A stretch of DNA of 64,000 nt from Dictyobacter aurantiacus. GTDB lineage: Bacteria; Chloroflexota; Ktedonobacteria; Ktedonobacterales; Ktedonobacteraceae. The stretch covers positions 5,766,001 to 5,830,000 of the forward strand of contig NZ_BIFQ01000001.1 in the NCBI RefSeq assembly GCF_003967515.1, written 5' to 3'. Within the stretch, counting starts at the first letter, position 1, and each line of letters opens with the position of its first letter. A model generated the notes under the pieces. The model did not search any database, was not told the origin of the DNA, and worked only from the letters and a program-made list of their open reading frames with translations. Positions 42,376-51,713 of the stretch are shown in pieces. The position numbers and the translations under genes were made by a program.

Positions 42376-43008
42376 ATGGATCAGGAAAGTCAACAAGTGA
42401 AGCAGCCCAGAGGGGCAAAAAGACGGGCACGTACCCGTGCCAACCTTCTTATGGCGGCTCGCAAGGTGTTTGCGACTCGTGGCTATCATGACGCCACTAT
42501 TACTGAAATTACCGAAACTGCTGCGGTTGGACTCGGTACCTTTTACCTGCATTTTTGCGATAAAGAGGAGATCTTCAATACGGTTCTGACAGAAGGGCGC
42601 GAAGCCATACGCCAGCAGGTGGGGGAGGAGATAGCCCATGAGGGCATTTTTTCGCTGCCTGTGGTCGTACGTGCCATTTTTCATCAAGTTTACGCGCAAC
42701 GCGATATTCTTCGTATTGAGAGGACGGGTGAAGGGATCGCGGCACGATCTGGTGGGCCAGGAATGCTTATGGAGATGTTCACACGTTTCCTTGAGCAGGT
42801 TACCGACCTTTCTCCGTTCTCGGAAGAGGAGATTCCCTTGCTCGCTGCACTGCTAGAAGGCCTGATGGATCGGGCCTTCCACTGCTGGTGGGATGAACAG
42901 GACGAACCAGGTTCAGACCTCATAGCGGATCGCGTACTGTACGTCATGAGGCATGGCTTCCCTGCCTCCTTGTTTGAGGACCCACAGCAACATTCTTCGT
43001 TACCTTAG
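42376..43008 (+). CDS. TetR-family transcriptional regulator
   Basis: A 210-aa regulator. RANLLMAARKVFATRGYHDA and EITETAAVGLGTFYLHFCDK form the helix-turn-helix at about residues 18-65; the rest is a helical ligand domain. It is followed after 25 bp by the acyltransferase gene, so the two form an operon. A promoter with an inverted repeat just downstream of it suggests self-repression. Confidence 0.9.
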   Translation: MDQESQQVKQPRGAKRRARTRANLLMAARKVFATRGYHDATITEITETAAVGLGTFYLHFCDKEEIFNTVLTEGREAIRQQVGEEIAHEGIFSLPVVVRAIFHQVYAQRDILRIERTGEGIAARSGGPGMLMEMFTRFLEQVTDLSPFSEEEIPLLAALLEGLMDRAFHCWWDEQDEPGSDLIADRVLYVMRHGFPASLFEDPQQHSSLP

Positions 43009-43033
43009 CTCTTTGAGTAAAAAAGGATCGAAC

Positions 43034-44230
43034 ATGTCATCACAAGTTGAACAAACGCCTTCTCACAGCGAGAATGAGGCACCTCAGACCATCAATACCT
43101 TGTTGAAAGCACCGGGGGGGACGCGTGTCTTCTTCGTTGACAACCTGCGTGTGTCGCTTACTGTCCTGGTCATTGTGCATCATCTGGCGATCACCTATGG
43201 TGCTCTAGGGGCATGGTATTACCAGGATCCGAACCGGGATATGCTCACAACAGTCGTCCTGAGTATCCTGATCGCCATCGATCAAGCGTTTTTCATGGGT
43301 CTCTTCTTTCTGCTCTCCGGATACTTTACCCCTGGATCGTACGATCGCAAAGGAGGGCGTGCTTTTCTGTGGGAGAGATTCTTACGTCTGGGCATCCCGT
43401 TGTTGGTTTATGACCTGGTGCTTGATCCTCTTGTCCTCTTTATGGCCGGTGGCGTACACCAATCCTATTGGAGTTTTTACAGTGCCTTCTTACTCAAGGG
43501 GAAAATGATCGGTGATGGGCCTTCCTGGTTTATATTAGCACTGCTCTATTTCGCTGTGCTGTATGCTTCAGGGCGCTGGCTCACCAGGCGGCCGGACAGC
43601 CGGCCCAGGACCGAGCGCCATCCGCCGACCTTCCGAAGTATTCTCCTGTTTGTTCTGGCCTTGACTGCTACTACCTTTGTAGTGCGGTTGTGGTGGCCAC
43701 TCAATTCCTACGTGATATTCGGCTTCCAATTGGCTGAATTTGCGCAATATATCAGCCTGTTTGTCATCGGCCTCATTGCCTATCGTCACAACTGGTTCCT
43801 GCGTCTTCCCGATGCGCTGGGAAGAATCTGGTTGAGGATAGCCATTGGAGCGATACTCTCATTCCCCATCATGATCCTTATGCTGGGAGCAGTAGGTCAC
43901 GCGAACCTCCTTGAAGGGGGATGGCATTGGCAGGCATTGCTCTACGCGTTGTGGGAATCGGTGGTCTGTGTAGGGTTGTGCATAGGGCTGTTAACGTCGT
44001 TTCGCAGACATTTGAATACTCAGGGAAAAGTGCGCAAGGAGTTGTCGGCCAGTGCCTACACGGTCTACCTGATTCATCCTCTGATCATTGTTCCACTTAC
44101 ATATGCTGCTCGCACCATCGCGTTGTATCCCTTGCTCAAATTTGCGCTGGTAGCTCTTATCGCTGTACCATTATGCTTCTTCGCAGGTTACGTGCTGCAC
44201 AAAATTCCCTTGTTGCGTAAAATATTATAA
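43034..44230 (+). CDS. acyltransferase-3-family membrane protein
   Basis: A 398-aa membrane protein with about ten TM segments. RVFFVDNLRVSLTVLVIVHH carries the family's conserved N-terminal Arg and His. Further on are MGLFFLLSGYF and WERFLRLGIPLLVYDLVLDP. Members transfer acetyl or other acyl groups to sugars or lipids at the membrane. The open frame starts at 42953 inside tetR, but ATG 43034 has AAAGGATCGAAC upstream. It is in an operon with the TetR gene. Confidence 0.87.
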   Translation: MSSQVEQTPSHSENEAPQTINTLLKAPGGTRVFFVDNLRVSLTVLVIVHHLAITYGALGAWYYQDPNRDMLTTVVLSILIAIDQAFFMGLFFLLSGYFTPGSYDRKGGRAFLWERFLRLGIPLLVYDLVLDPLVLFMAGGVHQSYWSFYSAFLLKGKMIGDGPSWFILALLYFAVLYASGRWLTRRPDSRPRTERHPPTFRSILLFVLALTATTFVVRLWWPLNSYVIFGFQLAEFAQYISLFVIGLIAYRHNWFLRLPDALGRIWLRIAIGAILSFPIMILMLGAVGHANLLEGGWHWQALLYALWESVVCVGLCIGLLTSFRRHLNTQGKVRKELSASAYTVYLIHPLIIVPLTYAARTIALYPLLKFALVALIAVPLCFFAGYVLHKIPLLRKIL

Positions 44231-44246
44231 AAAGTGCTATGAGTGC

Positions 44247-44311
44247 GCGGGGCCGCCAGCCGGAGTGAGCCCGGGTTGAGGATGCCGGAGGCATCCTCGT
44301 CTACGATATCT
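44247..44311. repeat. REP-like element, divergent
   Basis: The left block GCGCGGGGCCGCCAGCCGG resembles family A, but the stem is GAGGATGCC/GGCATCCTC with a GGA loop (44278-44298), followed by GTCTACGA. GTAG precedes the stem on the minus strand. Confidence 0.65.
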
Positions 44312-45111
44312 TAACGATGGTGGTGAGAAATGCCGAGGTCGTCGGAGCGGCCGGCGGCCAGGCGGGACCATTGGGCTGTGGGGCGGCCGTCTGTGCGGAA
44401 CTGTCCGCCGTTGTTTTCCCAGTGTTGCGGCCAGCCCGCCGGAGAGTCTTCCCAGGTCTCCTGGCGGCCGTACACGGTCATATCCAGCAGGCCGTAGCTG
44501 GGGGCCATCACCTCCGCGCTACGGCCGGTGTTCCAGTAGGTCTCGAACACGCGATCGCCGTGCCGCAGGTAACATATCAGCGTGCCGAAGCCACGTCCGT
44601 TGAGCAGGGCGTCGGCGGAGTCTTGCGCCGAGTACCAGGGGACGTCCCATCCCATAAAGTCGCGGTAGCGGACGCTTTCCTCGTAGGGTCCTTCACAGAA
44701 CGTGGCGTAGGTGACGTTGCGGGAGTGCAGGTAGGACAACTCGCGCACCTGCCCGTTGAAGAAGGTGCATCCTTCGCACTGGTTGGCGGCAGGTTGACCG
44801 GGGTGCCACATATGGAAGTAGACGATCAGCTGTCGGCGGCCCTCAAAGACCTCCAGTAGCGTGACTGGCCCATGCGGGCCGATCAGCGTGGTGGTAGGGT
44901 CCACCTCCACCATCGGCAGCCGCCGACGAGCCGCCGCGATCGCATCCCCGGCGCGGGTGTGCGCCTTTTCTCGGATCAACAATTTGTCCAGCTGCGCCTG
45001 CCAGCTGTCGCGGTCGACTACCACCGGCAACCCTGCGTTTGCGTGATCGTTCCCATCCATCACGTCCCGCTGATTGTCGTTTTGCTCACCCGGTTGACGA
45101 TTTTTACCCAT
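44311..45111 (-). CDS. DUF899-family thioredoxin-like protein
   Basis: A 266-aa protein. The segment CEGCTFFNGQVRELSYLHSR, then TFCEGPYEESVRYRDFMGW and VPWYSA, are characteristic of DUF899, a thioredoxin-fold family. It is probably cytoplasmic; a redox or ligand role is inferred from fold only. GAGGAAAG precedes ATG 45111. It ends at the divergent REP-like element and is 160 bp from the next minus-strand gene. Confidence 0.85.
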   Translation of the reverse strand: MGKNRQPGEQNDNQRDVMDGNDHANAGLPVVVDRDSWQAQLDKLLIREKAHTRAGDAIAAARRRLPMVEVDPTTTLIGPHGPVTLLEVFEGRRQLIVYFHMWHPGQPAANQCEGCTFFNGQVRELSYLHSRNVTYATFCEGPYEESVRYRDFMGWDVPWYSAQDSADALLNGRGFGTLICYLRHGDRVFETYWNTGRSAEVMAPSYGLLDMTVYGRQETWEDSPAGWPQHWENNGGQFRTDGRPTAQWSRLAAGRSDDLGISHHHR

Positions 45112-45271
45112 AGTTTTTCTTTCCTCTCCTGATACTTGAGATGATTCAAGACGAGAATACGTTCGCTTGCAATTTGCAACAGACCTATTCTACTGGTAGG
45201 GAAGGAAAAAAACTTCTCCCATCTTGCTCAAAGGCGCGCTGGTCTCTTATCAGGGAAAGATCAGCAGGGAA

Positions 45272-46045
45272 TCAGGTTTTCTGGTAGGCGATCTGCCGCA
45301 TGCCCCAGTTGATCTCGTTGCTGGCGGTACTGGAGGTTAGCGCGCTCAGCTCATCTTCCATCTGCTCGATCTGGTCTGAGGGGTAATGTTGTTGGACGAA
45401 AGGATGGTTTTTCCAGGCAGCTACGTTCAGGTAGAACATGGTGGCGGCATGGGCGCTGGTAACGGGGAGCTGGTAGACGCGGCTCAGCAGGCGCTGAACG
45501 TCGTTGTTGGCTGGCTGGTAAGTGTCGAGCTGCTCGCCGATGTAGAGCTGGTTGCGCTGCTGTTCGAGCATGGCGGACACAATTGCCAGGTAGTCGCGAA
45601 AGATCGGTCTATCGGTGTGGATCCAGTTCACCTCCTCGATCAGCAGCAGGCCGCCGGGTTTGAGCTGTGTCAGCCAGCGCTCGATGGTCGCCCGGGCATC
45701 TTTCAGGTGAGTCAGCAGCATGCGGCAGAAGAGCAGATCGGCCTGCCCGCTGGGGAACGGCGTCTGCGTGACATCGTGCTGGAGGAACGAGATCCGCTCG
45801 CTGGCGCTCCCACTGGCCAGCTCGATGAAGTGTCGGGAGCTATCGAGCCCGATGGTGCGCGCGCTCCCCGTGGTCTCGGCCAGCAGGTGCGTGGTATAGC
45901 CGGGACCGCAGCCCAGGTCGAGGGCCAATTGGGGTCGCGTATGAACAACATCATGTAGAAAGGCCTCGCTGGACGGCTTGTATACCTCGGCCAGCACCTG
46001 CAGGCGCCGGGCCGCTCTATCGGTATCTCTAAACAGGTAGGACAT
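45272..46045 (-). CDS. class I SAM-dependent methyltransferase
   Basis: A 257-aa protein with motif I ALDLGCGPGYTTHLLAE at about residues 41-57, then TIGLDSSRHFIELA and LKPGGLLLIEEVNWI. This is the Methyltransf_11/25 pattern, as in the three other methyltransferases of the window. The acceptor is unknown. It is divergent from the hybrid kinase gene at 46281, 235 bp away, with no clear promoter motif between them. Confidence 0.86.
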   Translation of the reverse strand: MSYLFRDTDRAARRLQVLAEVYKPSSEAFLHDVVHTRPQLALDLGCGPGYTTHLLAETTGSARTIGLDSSRHFIELASGSASERISFLQHDVTQTPFPSGQADLLFCRMLLTHLKDARATIERWLTQLKPGGLLLIEEVNWIHTDRPIFRDYLAIVSAMLEQQRNQLYIGEQLDTYQPANNDVQRLLSRVYQLPVTSAHAATMFYLNVAAWKNHPFVQQHYPSDQIEQMEDELSALTSSTASNEINWGMRQIAYQKT

Positions 46046-46280
46046 GAACAGTTATCCTCTCTTTGCTTAAAAAAGGTCGGATTGATTCCCTGATCAGATT
46101 GTACAGCGATACAATACGTCATAGCTACGGTTTTTCTACGAGAGTATATCCAATCTCGCTCCGCATCAGGTTGCCGCATTCGTTTGTTTGTTGTAGGATT
46201 TGCCTGCGATACATAATTTTTTATCTATGGTTCACTTGTGAAAAAAAAGACCTATATGCGAGGGGCCAGGGAATAACGCT

Positions 46281-48845
46281 ATGGAGCTACCGACAAAGGC
46301 AGAGAAGAGCAGCGTCATACAGCTTATCTGGACACATGATGGAAGTGCTCTGGCGCCAGAGAGCCGATCACTCTGGGCGAGCTTTACAGGTCAGGCTGAG
46401 GAAATGGAGCCGTCCTGGGGATGGCTGATGGCTGTACATCCTGATGATCATGAACGGGTAAAACATGCGTGGAGGGAGGCGGTATGTAGCATCAGGATGT
46501 TTACCGTCAGCTACCGATTACGAACCGTGGAGAAGCAAGAGCAGGTCGTCACGCTGCTAGGCGTTCCTCTGCTCAATGACGCGGACCTGCTGGATGGTTG
46601 GGTAAGCTGGGTAAGTAGTGAACGAGAACCGGCATTCCCGGCGGAATCCTCGATCGCGCCAGAGCTACTCTTATCCAATGGGGCAGCCACGCAAGCTCCG
46701 CTGGGCATGGTCTGTCTCTCACTGGATCGGCACATCATCGAGGCCAACGAACGGTACTGCCAGATCGCGGGCTACCAGCGCAGCGAACTTCTTGGACGCA
46801 GGCTCCACTATGTATTACCCGCCAATCTGCGAGCGATGATCAATCTAAGCCTATGTCAGATGCTGATGGGTAACATGCAGCATCTGGTGTATGAAGTTGC
46901 CCATCCACATCCCAACGGACAGTCTCTGTGGCTCAAAGTGACCGCCACGCTGGTGTGGCATTCCCAGGGTTTCCCGCTGTACTTCTTCGCCTGGGTGGAG
47001 GATCGTACCCTCCAGCGCCAACTCGAGCAGGAGCGCGTGACGCTGCTGGCACGCGAACAGGCCGCGCAGGCAGCCTTGCAGCAGGCGCAGCAGGAGACCC
47101 TGGCGCTTGGCAGCATGCTGCATACCGTGTTTGATGCCGCCATGGATGGCATTATCATTTATAACGCTGATGGGACGGTGTTGCGGCTCAATGACGCGGC
47201 CTGTGCCTTGCTGGAGTTTGAGGCGAAAGAACAGTGCGTGGGCAAAGCTTTCGCCGAACTTTTCCATGGTTACCAGATCTACCAGGTTGATGAGGATACT
47301 GTACAGCCGGTTACCCCCGAGCAACTTCCCACACCGCGTATGCTGAGGGGAGAAATAGTATCAAAGACGTACAGGATCAATAATCTGCTGCGTTTCCCTT
47401 CCGGGCGAGAGCGCTACCTCGACCTGACACTGACGCCTTTGCATGATCACGAAAAAGGCCTCACAGGAGTAGTCGTGATCCTACGGGACGTGACCGCGCG
47501 CCACAACCAGGAGCGCCGCATCCGGCAGGCATTCCACACCTTATCCTATATGATGGAGACGATGGTTTCGCTATCTCTGCAAGCGGAGCAGGCCACGACA
47601 GAGGAAGGCTTCGCCGCGGTCTCGCTCCCAGCGGTGGGCCAGCACCTCACCGACGCGCTCTGGCAGATGCTCAATTGTAAGATAGTAGGCCTGGTCGCGC
47701 TGGAAGGTCCCGATGCGCGTATGCAGATGGTTGGGATCAGTGGGTTCCCGCGCGAGATCGCTGGCCTGGTCCAACAAGATATGAACAGTTCCATCCTTTC
47801 CGATTATCTTGAGGAGGGATGCATCGCCCGCCTGCAGGCCAATCAGACGGTGATCTGTGATTTTGGCAAGCGCTCATTTGCGCGTCCCACCTATGGTATA
47901 CGCAATTTTCTGCTCGCCCCGATGCTACTGGAAGGGCAATTGATCGGCGTCTTCGGCATTGACCGCGACCAGGAGCAGGGATATAGCAATGAAGAGATCG
48001 AACTGGTGAAGGCACTGGCCAACATGGCGGCGCTGGTGCTCGAACGCGTGCGCCTGCTGCACGCCTGGGCGCAGACGCGGGCCAGCGCGATGGCGCTGCA
48101 CGAGTCCAATAGCCGCTTCGATGCGTTCTTGAGCCTGGCCAGCCATGAACTGAGGACGCCCCTGACCGGGATTCGCGGCTGTGTCCAGCTGGTGCTACGT
48201 CGTATGGAGACGCTGAGCAGGCAGCAGGAGGACTCGCAGATGACAGAGGCAACGCTGCAGCGCCTGCGCCAGCCCCTGGAGGAAGCCGTCCAACGAGCGG
48301 TCGCCCAGGACCGCATGATCTCCGATCTGCTGGACGTCTCGCGGATCCGCGCCAACCGGCTGGAGATGATCATGCGGCCCGTGAATATGAGCAAGATTGT
48401 CCATAGCGCTCTGCAGGATATCCGCTACCTGGCTCCAGAGCGCACCATTGAGCTATATACGGCAGATGAAGAGGAGATCGCGATCAGCGCGGACGCTGAC
48501 CGTATCGGGCAGGTGGTGAGCAATTATCTGGGCAATGCCTTGAAATACTCCGCTCCAGATCAGCCGGTGGAGCTCTGGGTGAGGAGGGAAAAGATGTTGG
48601 TGTACGTGGCGGTGAAGGATCACGGTCCAGGGCTCACCCCGCAGGAGCAGCAGGATGTGTGGGAGCGCTTCCACCGTGTCAAGGGTATCGAGGTTCAGTG
48701 CGGTGCCGGCGGCGGGTTGGGTCTGGGCCTGTACCTCTGCCGCACGATTATTGAATGGCATGGAGGTCAGGTAGGGGTCCACAGCGTCAAAGGGGAGGGG
48801 TCCACCTTCTGGTTTACCCTTCCCCTGGCCTCTGAGGACCGATGA
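46281..48845 (+). CDS. PAS-PAS-PAS-GAF sensor histidine kinase
   Basis: An 854-aa kinase without TM segments, so a soluble sensor. Domains in order: a PAS-like domain (about 10-120), a second PAS (about 135-255, EANERYCQIAGYQRSELLGR), a short coiled coil, a third PAS (about 275-400, LRLNDAACALLEFEAKEQ), GAF (about 430-600), then HisKA with His622 in LASHELRTPLTG. The ATPase has VVSNYLGNALKYSA, KDHGPGLTPQEQ and GLGLGLYLCR. No partner regulator is adjacent, so it is an orphan kinase. It is followed by a long perfect hairpin. Confidence 0.9.
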   Translation: MELPTKAEKSSVIQLIWTHDGSALAPESRSLWASFTGQAEEMEPSWGWLMAVHPDDHERVKHAWREAVCSIRMFTVSYRLRTVEKQEQVVTLLGVPLLNDADLLDGWVSWVSSEREPAFPAESSIAPELLLSNGAATQAPLGMVCLSLDRHIIEANERYCQIAGYQRSELLGRRLHYVLPANLRAMINLSLCQMLMGNMQHLVYEVAHPHPNGQSLWLKVTATLVWHSQGFPLYFFAWVEDRTLQRQLEQERVTLLAREQAAQAALQQAQQETLALGSMLHTVFDAAMDGIIIYNADGTVLRLNDAACALLEFEAKEQCVGKAFAELFHGYQIYQVDEDTVQPVTPEQLPTPRMLRGEIVSKTYRINNLLRFPSGRERYLDLTLTPLHDHEKGLTGVVVILRDVTARHNQERRIRQAFHTLSYMMETMVSLSLQAEQATTEEGFAAVSLPAVGQHLTDALWQMLNCKIVGLVALEGPDARMQMVGISGFPREIAGLVQQDMNSSILSDYLEEGCIARLQANQTVICDFGKRSFARPTYGIRNFLLAPMLLEGQLIGVFGIDRDQEQGYSNEEIELVKALANMAALVLERVRLLHAWAQTRASAMALHESNSRFDAFLSLASHELRTPLTGIRGCVQLVLRRMETLSRQQEDSQMTEATLQRLRQPLEEAVQRAVAQDRMISDLLDVSRIRANRLEMIMRPVNMSKIVHSALQDIRYLAPERTIELYTADEEEIAISADADRIGQVVSNYLGNALKYSAPDQPVELWVRREKMLVYVAVKDHGPGLTPQEQQDVWERFHRVKGIEVQCGAGGGLGLGLYLCRTIIEWHGGQVGVHSVKGEGSTFWFTLPLASEDR

Positions 48846-48860
48846 GAAGCCTTTTCGTGG

Positions 48861-48938
48861 ATGATTAATATTTGGGAGCGAAACAGGTCAGGTGCGCCTC
48901 AGCGCACCTGACCTGTTTCGCTCCCAAATATTAATCAT
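48861..48938. terminator. 37-bp perfect hairpin after the kinase gene
   Basis: The arms 48861-48897 and 48902-48938 pair without a mismatch, and the loop is CTCA closed by GCGC. It lies 15 bp after the stop codon. It could end transcription in both directions, but it has no T-run and is far longer than usual terminators. Confidence 0.8.
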
Positions 48939-49077
48939 AGGTGGCTATGGTGAAAAGTGAGAACTACCCGCTCTTTGATATATGCCACGTCGGTGATTAT
49001 GATAGAAAAGAAAAACTTTTATATCATCTCCTTCGTAAACAAAAGAGTAGTTACTAGTAGGTAGAAAGGTTCTATCC

Positions 49078-50280
49078 ATGCAACAGCAAGGCCAGCGGAG
49101 AGGGGGATTCTCCCCGTTCCAGGTGCTTCCGATTGAACAGACGCTACAGAGCTTTCAATGGTTTGATGCGATGAGGCGCAACCAGCCGGTCTTTCATGAG
49201 GAGCAGTCGCATACGTGGCATATTTTCCGCTATGATGATATCCGGCAGGTGCTCACCGATACGGCCCACTTCTCGTCTGAGAACGTGCCGGGTTTCTCCG
49301 AGGGAACGTTTTTAAATGGGACCGTGGTGGCGAAGGACCCGCCGTACCACCGCAAGCTGCGCAACCTGGTCAATCAGGCCTTTACGCCTCGTGCCGTCAA
49401 CCATCTCTCGGGCCGCGTGAGCGAGATTGCGCAGGACCTGCTCGACAACGTGAGCGGCAACGGCAAGATGGACGTGGTCAGGGATATCGCCTTCCCATTT
49501 CCGGCCAAGGTGATCGCGGAACTGCTCGGCGTGCCCGCCAACGACTGGGACATCTTCCGTCGCTGGGCTGGAGCCGGTGATGAAGATATGCAGCAGTACA
49601 CCCCTGAGCAGGCCATGAAGGGCCGTCAGACGATGGAAAATCAGATGTATGACTACTTTTCGCGTCTGCTGGCCGAACGGAGCCGCTCGCCGCGCGAGGA
49701 TCTGATCAGCAGTCTGAGCGTGGCCGAGATCGACGGCGAGCGTCTAAGCGAAAAAGAACTGGTTAGCTTCTGCATCCTGCTGCTGGCCGCCGGGCAGGAG
49801 ACCACCAAGAACCTGATCGCCAACGCCCTGTACTGCTTCACCGAGGATCTGGCGCTGCAGCAGCGCCTGCGGCAAGAGCCGGCCATGATGCAAAGCACCA
49901 TCGAAGAGGTGCTGCGCTACCTGCCCCCGGTCTGGTTCACCTTCCGCCGCACGGCCAGCGATGTCGAATTCGGCGGCAAGACCATCCCCGCCAACTCCAT
50001 CGTCCTGGTCTGGAACGCCTCCGGCAACCGCGATCCCGAGCAGTTTCCCGAGCCGGACCGCTTTGATCCCATGCGCGAGCCCAACCGCCATCTCACCTTC
50101 GGTCACGGCATCCACTTCTGCATCGGAGCCCCACTGGCCCGACTGGAGGCGCGCATCCTGTTGCCCATGATGCTCGAACAGCTGAAGGACATCAGGCGCG
50201 TCCCCGACGTGCCCATCACGGTGCGCGCCGGCATCGTCTACGTCATCCAATCGCTGCCCATCACCTTCACCGCATCGTAG
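49078..50280 (+). CDS. cytochrome P450
   Basis: A 400-aa soluble P450. The heme-binding loop LTFGHGIHFCIGAPLARLEA has the axial Cys348. The I-helix is AGQETTKNLIAN and the K-helix ExxR is in EEVLRYLPP. It binds heme and uses O2 and reduced ferredoxin to hydroxylate an unknown substrate. No ferredoxin or reductase gene is adjacent. GAAAGG stands before ATG 49078. A family-B repeat remnant and a strong hairpin terminator follow. Confidence 0.93.
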   Translation: MQQQGQRRGGFSPFQVLPIEQTLQSFQWFDAMRRNQPVFHEEQSHTWHIFRYDDIRQVLTDTAHFSSENVPGFSEGTFLNGTVVAKDPPYHRKLRNLVNQAFTPRAVNHLSGRVSEIAQDLLDNVSGNGKMDVVRDIAFPFPAKVIAELLGVPANDWDIFRRWAGAGDEDMQQYTPEQAMKGRQTMENQMYDYFSRLLAERSRSPREDLISSLSVAEIDGERLSEKELVSFCILLLAAGQETTKNLIANALYCFTEDLALQQRLRQEPAMMQSTIEEVLRYLPPVWFTFRRTASDVEFGGKTIPANSIVLVWNASGNRDPEQFPEPDRFDPMREPNRHLTFGHGIHFCIGAPLARLEARILLPMMLEQLKDIRRVPDVPITVRAGIVYVIQSLPITFTAS

Positions 50281-50303
50281 GTGCCGGGAAATTCCGTATT
50301 CGA

Positions 50304-50340
50304 AGAGGAAATCGGGCGCGAGGCTCCATACTTTCAATGT
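50304..50340. repeat. family-B repeat remnant
   Basis: AATCGGGCGCGAGGC and ATACTTTCAA match the copy near 55950-55985 (AATCGGCCGCGAGGG, ATACTTTCAA). The stem is decayed here. Confidence 0.45.
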
Positions 50341-50367
50341 AATGAAATGTAGAAATAGAAAGAGATG

Positions 50368-50425
50368 CAGTACGTGCGGGCGAGCATGCTGGGAGCATGC
50401 TCGCCCGCACGTACTGTGGTTTTTT
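50368..50425 (+). terminator. strong intrinsic terminator
   Basis: The 23-bp perfect arms 50368-50390 and 50394-50416 with a GGG loop are followed by GGTTTTTTC. It lies between the P450 and PPOX genes. Confidence 0.82.
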
Positions 50426-50553
50426 CTTGTCCTGAACATAACGAGCAAGATAGAAGAAGTTTTGTGCGGGTTCGCATGCTATACTGTGCCCCACAGAACA
50501 GGGGATACAGAGCTACCAGGCTGTAGCATTGACAGATTAAAAGGAGTCTGAGG

Positions 50554-51066
50554 ATGAACGAACCCATCACAACACCTGACACCCACACTCAACGCGTAGG
50601 GGTTACGCCGTGGGAGCAGACGCGACAGGCGCTGGAAACAGCCGATCTGTTTTGCCTCTCAACAGTGCGAGCCGACGGTCGCCCTCACGTTACGCCGCTT
50701 GTGGCCGTGTGGCACGACGAGGCCATCCATTTTACCGCTACCGAAACCGCACAGAAGACTGTCAACCTGCGTGGAAACCCCCACGTCATTCTGACGACCG
50801 GCGGCAACCAGAAAGGGGAACTCACCGTGGTGGTTGAGGGCGACGCCGTGCAGGTTACCGATCAGGACACACTTGAACGCTTAGCCTCGGTGTGGGCGAC
50901 CAAGTGGGATGGGGACTGGCCATACCAGGTGCGCAACGGTTATTTTTACCTTTACGATGAAGAGACACAACGAGTTCTCACCGATTCGAACCTCGTGTTT
51001 TCCGTTAAACCCACCAGGGCCTTCGCATTCGTTATAGGCCGCAGTCAGACCCGCTACCAGTTCTGA
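50554..51066 (+). CDS. PPOX-class FMN/F420-dependent protein
   Basis: A 170-aa split-barrel protein of the pyridoxamine-phosphate-oxidase-like superfamily. LFCLSTVRADGRPHVTPLVAVW and KTVNLRGNPHVILTT are the usual barrel strands. FVIGRSQTRYQF closes the chain. Members bind FMN or F420 and act as oxidoreductases or biliverdin/quinone reductases. AAAGGAG precedes ATG 50554. With the LLM enzymes, it fits an F420-using organism, which is an inference. Confidence 0.84.
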   Translation: MNEPITTPDTHTQRVGVTPWEQTRQALETADLFCLSTVRADGRPHVTPLVAVWHDEAIHFTATETAQKTVNLRGNPHVILTTGGNQKGELTVVVEGDAVQVTDQDTLERLASVWATKWDGDWPYQVRNGYFYLYDEETQRVLTDSNLVFSVKPTRAFAFVIGRSQTRYQF

Positions 51067-51184
51067 CTGCCGTTATCTTCAAGCGTGCGAAATAACGCAG
51101 GGAAGCGAGCCGACCGATCTCAGGCCAGGATATGCCTGGGAATGAGACGAAGTAGAGCGTAGCCAGGGCCTGACCACCCCTGGG

Positions 51185-51466
51185 CTACGCCTGCCCACGG
51201 AAAAAGAACAGCAGAGAGAGCACCACCACCACTATCTGGACGATGAGGATCAATCGCAGCCGTGTGCTGAAGGGTTGTTTGATCGTCTTATGCCTGAAGT
51301 AGGCCCGTGCAGCATAGGCGGCCGGCGTTCCACCAATAAAGGCCAGGAACAATAAGACGTTCTCTGGAACTCTGCGCATTCCCATTTTCGCTGCACGCTT
51401 ATCCCAGCCATAGACGACAAAAGTCAGGATGTTTATTACAAGCAAGTACCCAAGAAATAAATACAC
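51185..51466 (-). CDS. DUF1294-family small membrane protein
   Basis: A 93-aa protein with three or so hydrophobic segments. INILTFVVYGWDKRAAKMG, RVPENVLLFLAFIGGTPAAY and FRHKTIKQPF are the family signature. Function is unknown. Start GTG 51466 is chosen because GAGG lies 5 nt upstream and it matches the family start; the frame runs on to 51499. A perfect palindrome lies just upstream. Confidence 0.82.
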   Translation of the reverse strand: MYLFLGYLLVINILTFVVYGWDKRAAKMGMRRVPENVLLFLAFIGGTPAAYAARAYFRHKTIKQPFSTRLRLILIVQIVVVVLSLLFFFRGQA

Positions 51467-51489
51467 GTTTGCCTCGTCTCTTTTGAAAC

Positions 51490-51513
51490 AGACAAGCACA
51501 GCTGTGCTTGTCT
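51490..51513. repeat. 24-bp perfect palindrome
   Basis: The arms AGACAAGCACAG and CTGTGCTTGTCT meet without a loop. It lies 24 bp upstream of the DUF1294 start and could be an operator or a terminator-like hairpin. Confidence 0.55.
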
Positions 51514-51585
51514 ACCAGGTAGTATATAACATTCTACGTGTTTCAAGACGTTGGGAAATCCTGCTTGTGGTGTTGGGGGACAAGA

Positions 51586-51688
51586 AGGGGACCACGTCTA
51601 CGTCTACGTAAACGTGGTCCCTGTGCGGTCAAAGGGTCAAGGGCCGAAGGGGGTCTACATCTCGGTGCCCCAGACCGGGTGACCCTGC
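51586..51688. repeat. hairpin and partial copy of the cellulase 3' end
   Basis: GGACCACGT and ACGTGGTCC form a stem near 51587-51620. TCGGTGCCCCAGACCGGGTG (51663 onward) copies, with a few changes, the last codons of the cellulase gene (51720 onward), which read GHLIWGTEP on the minus strand. This suggests a small duplication. Confidence 0.5.
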
Positions 51689-51713
51689 GAATAATCGGAC
51701 GCGAGGTCCGAAC

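Noticed and set aside
44317..44859. 180-aa plus-strand frame over DUF899
   Set aside because: Antisense shadow of a recognised family member.
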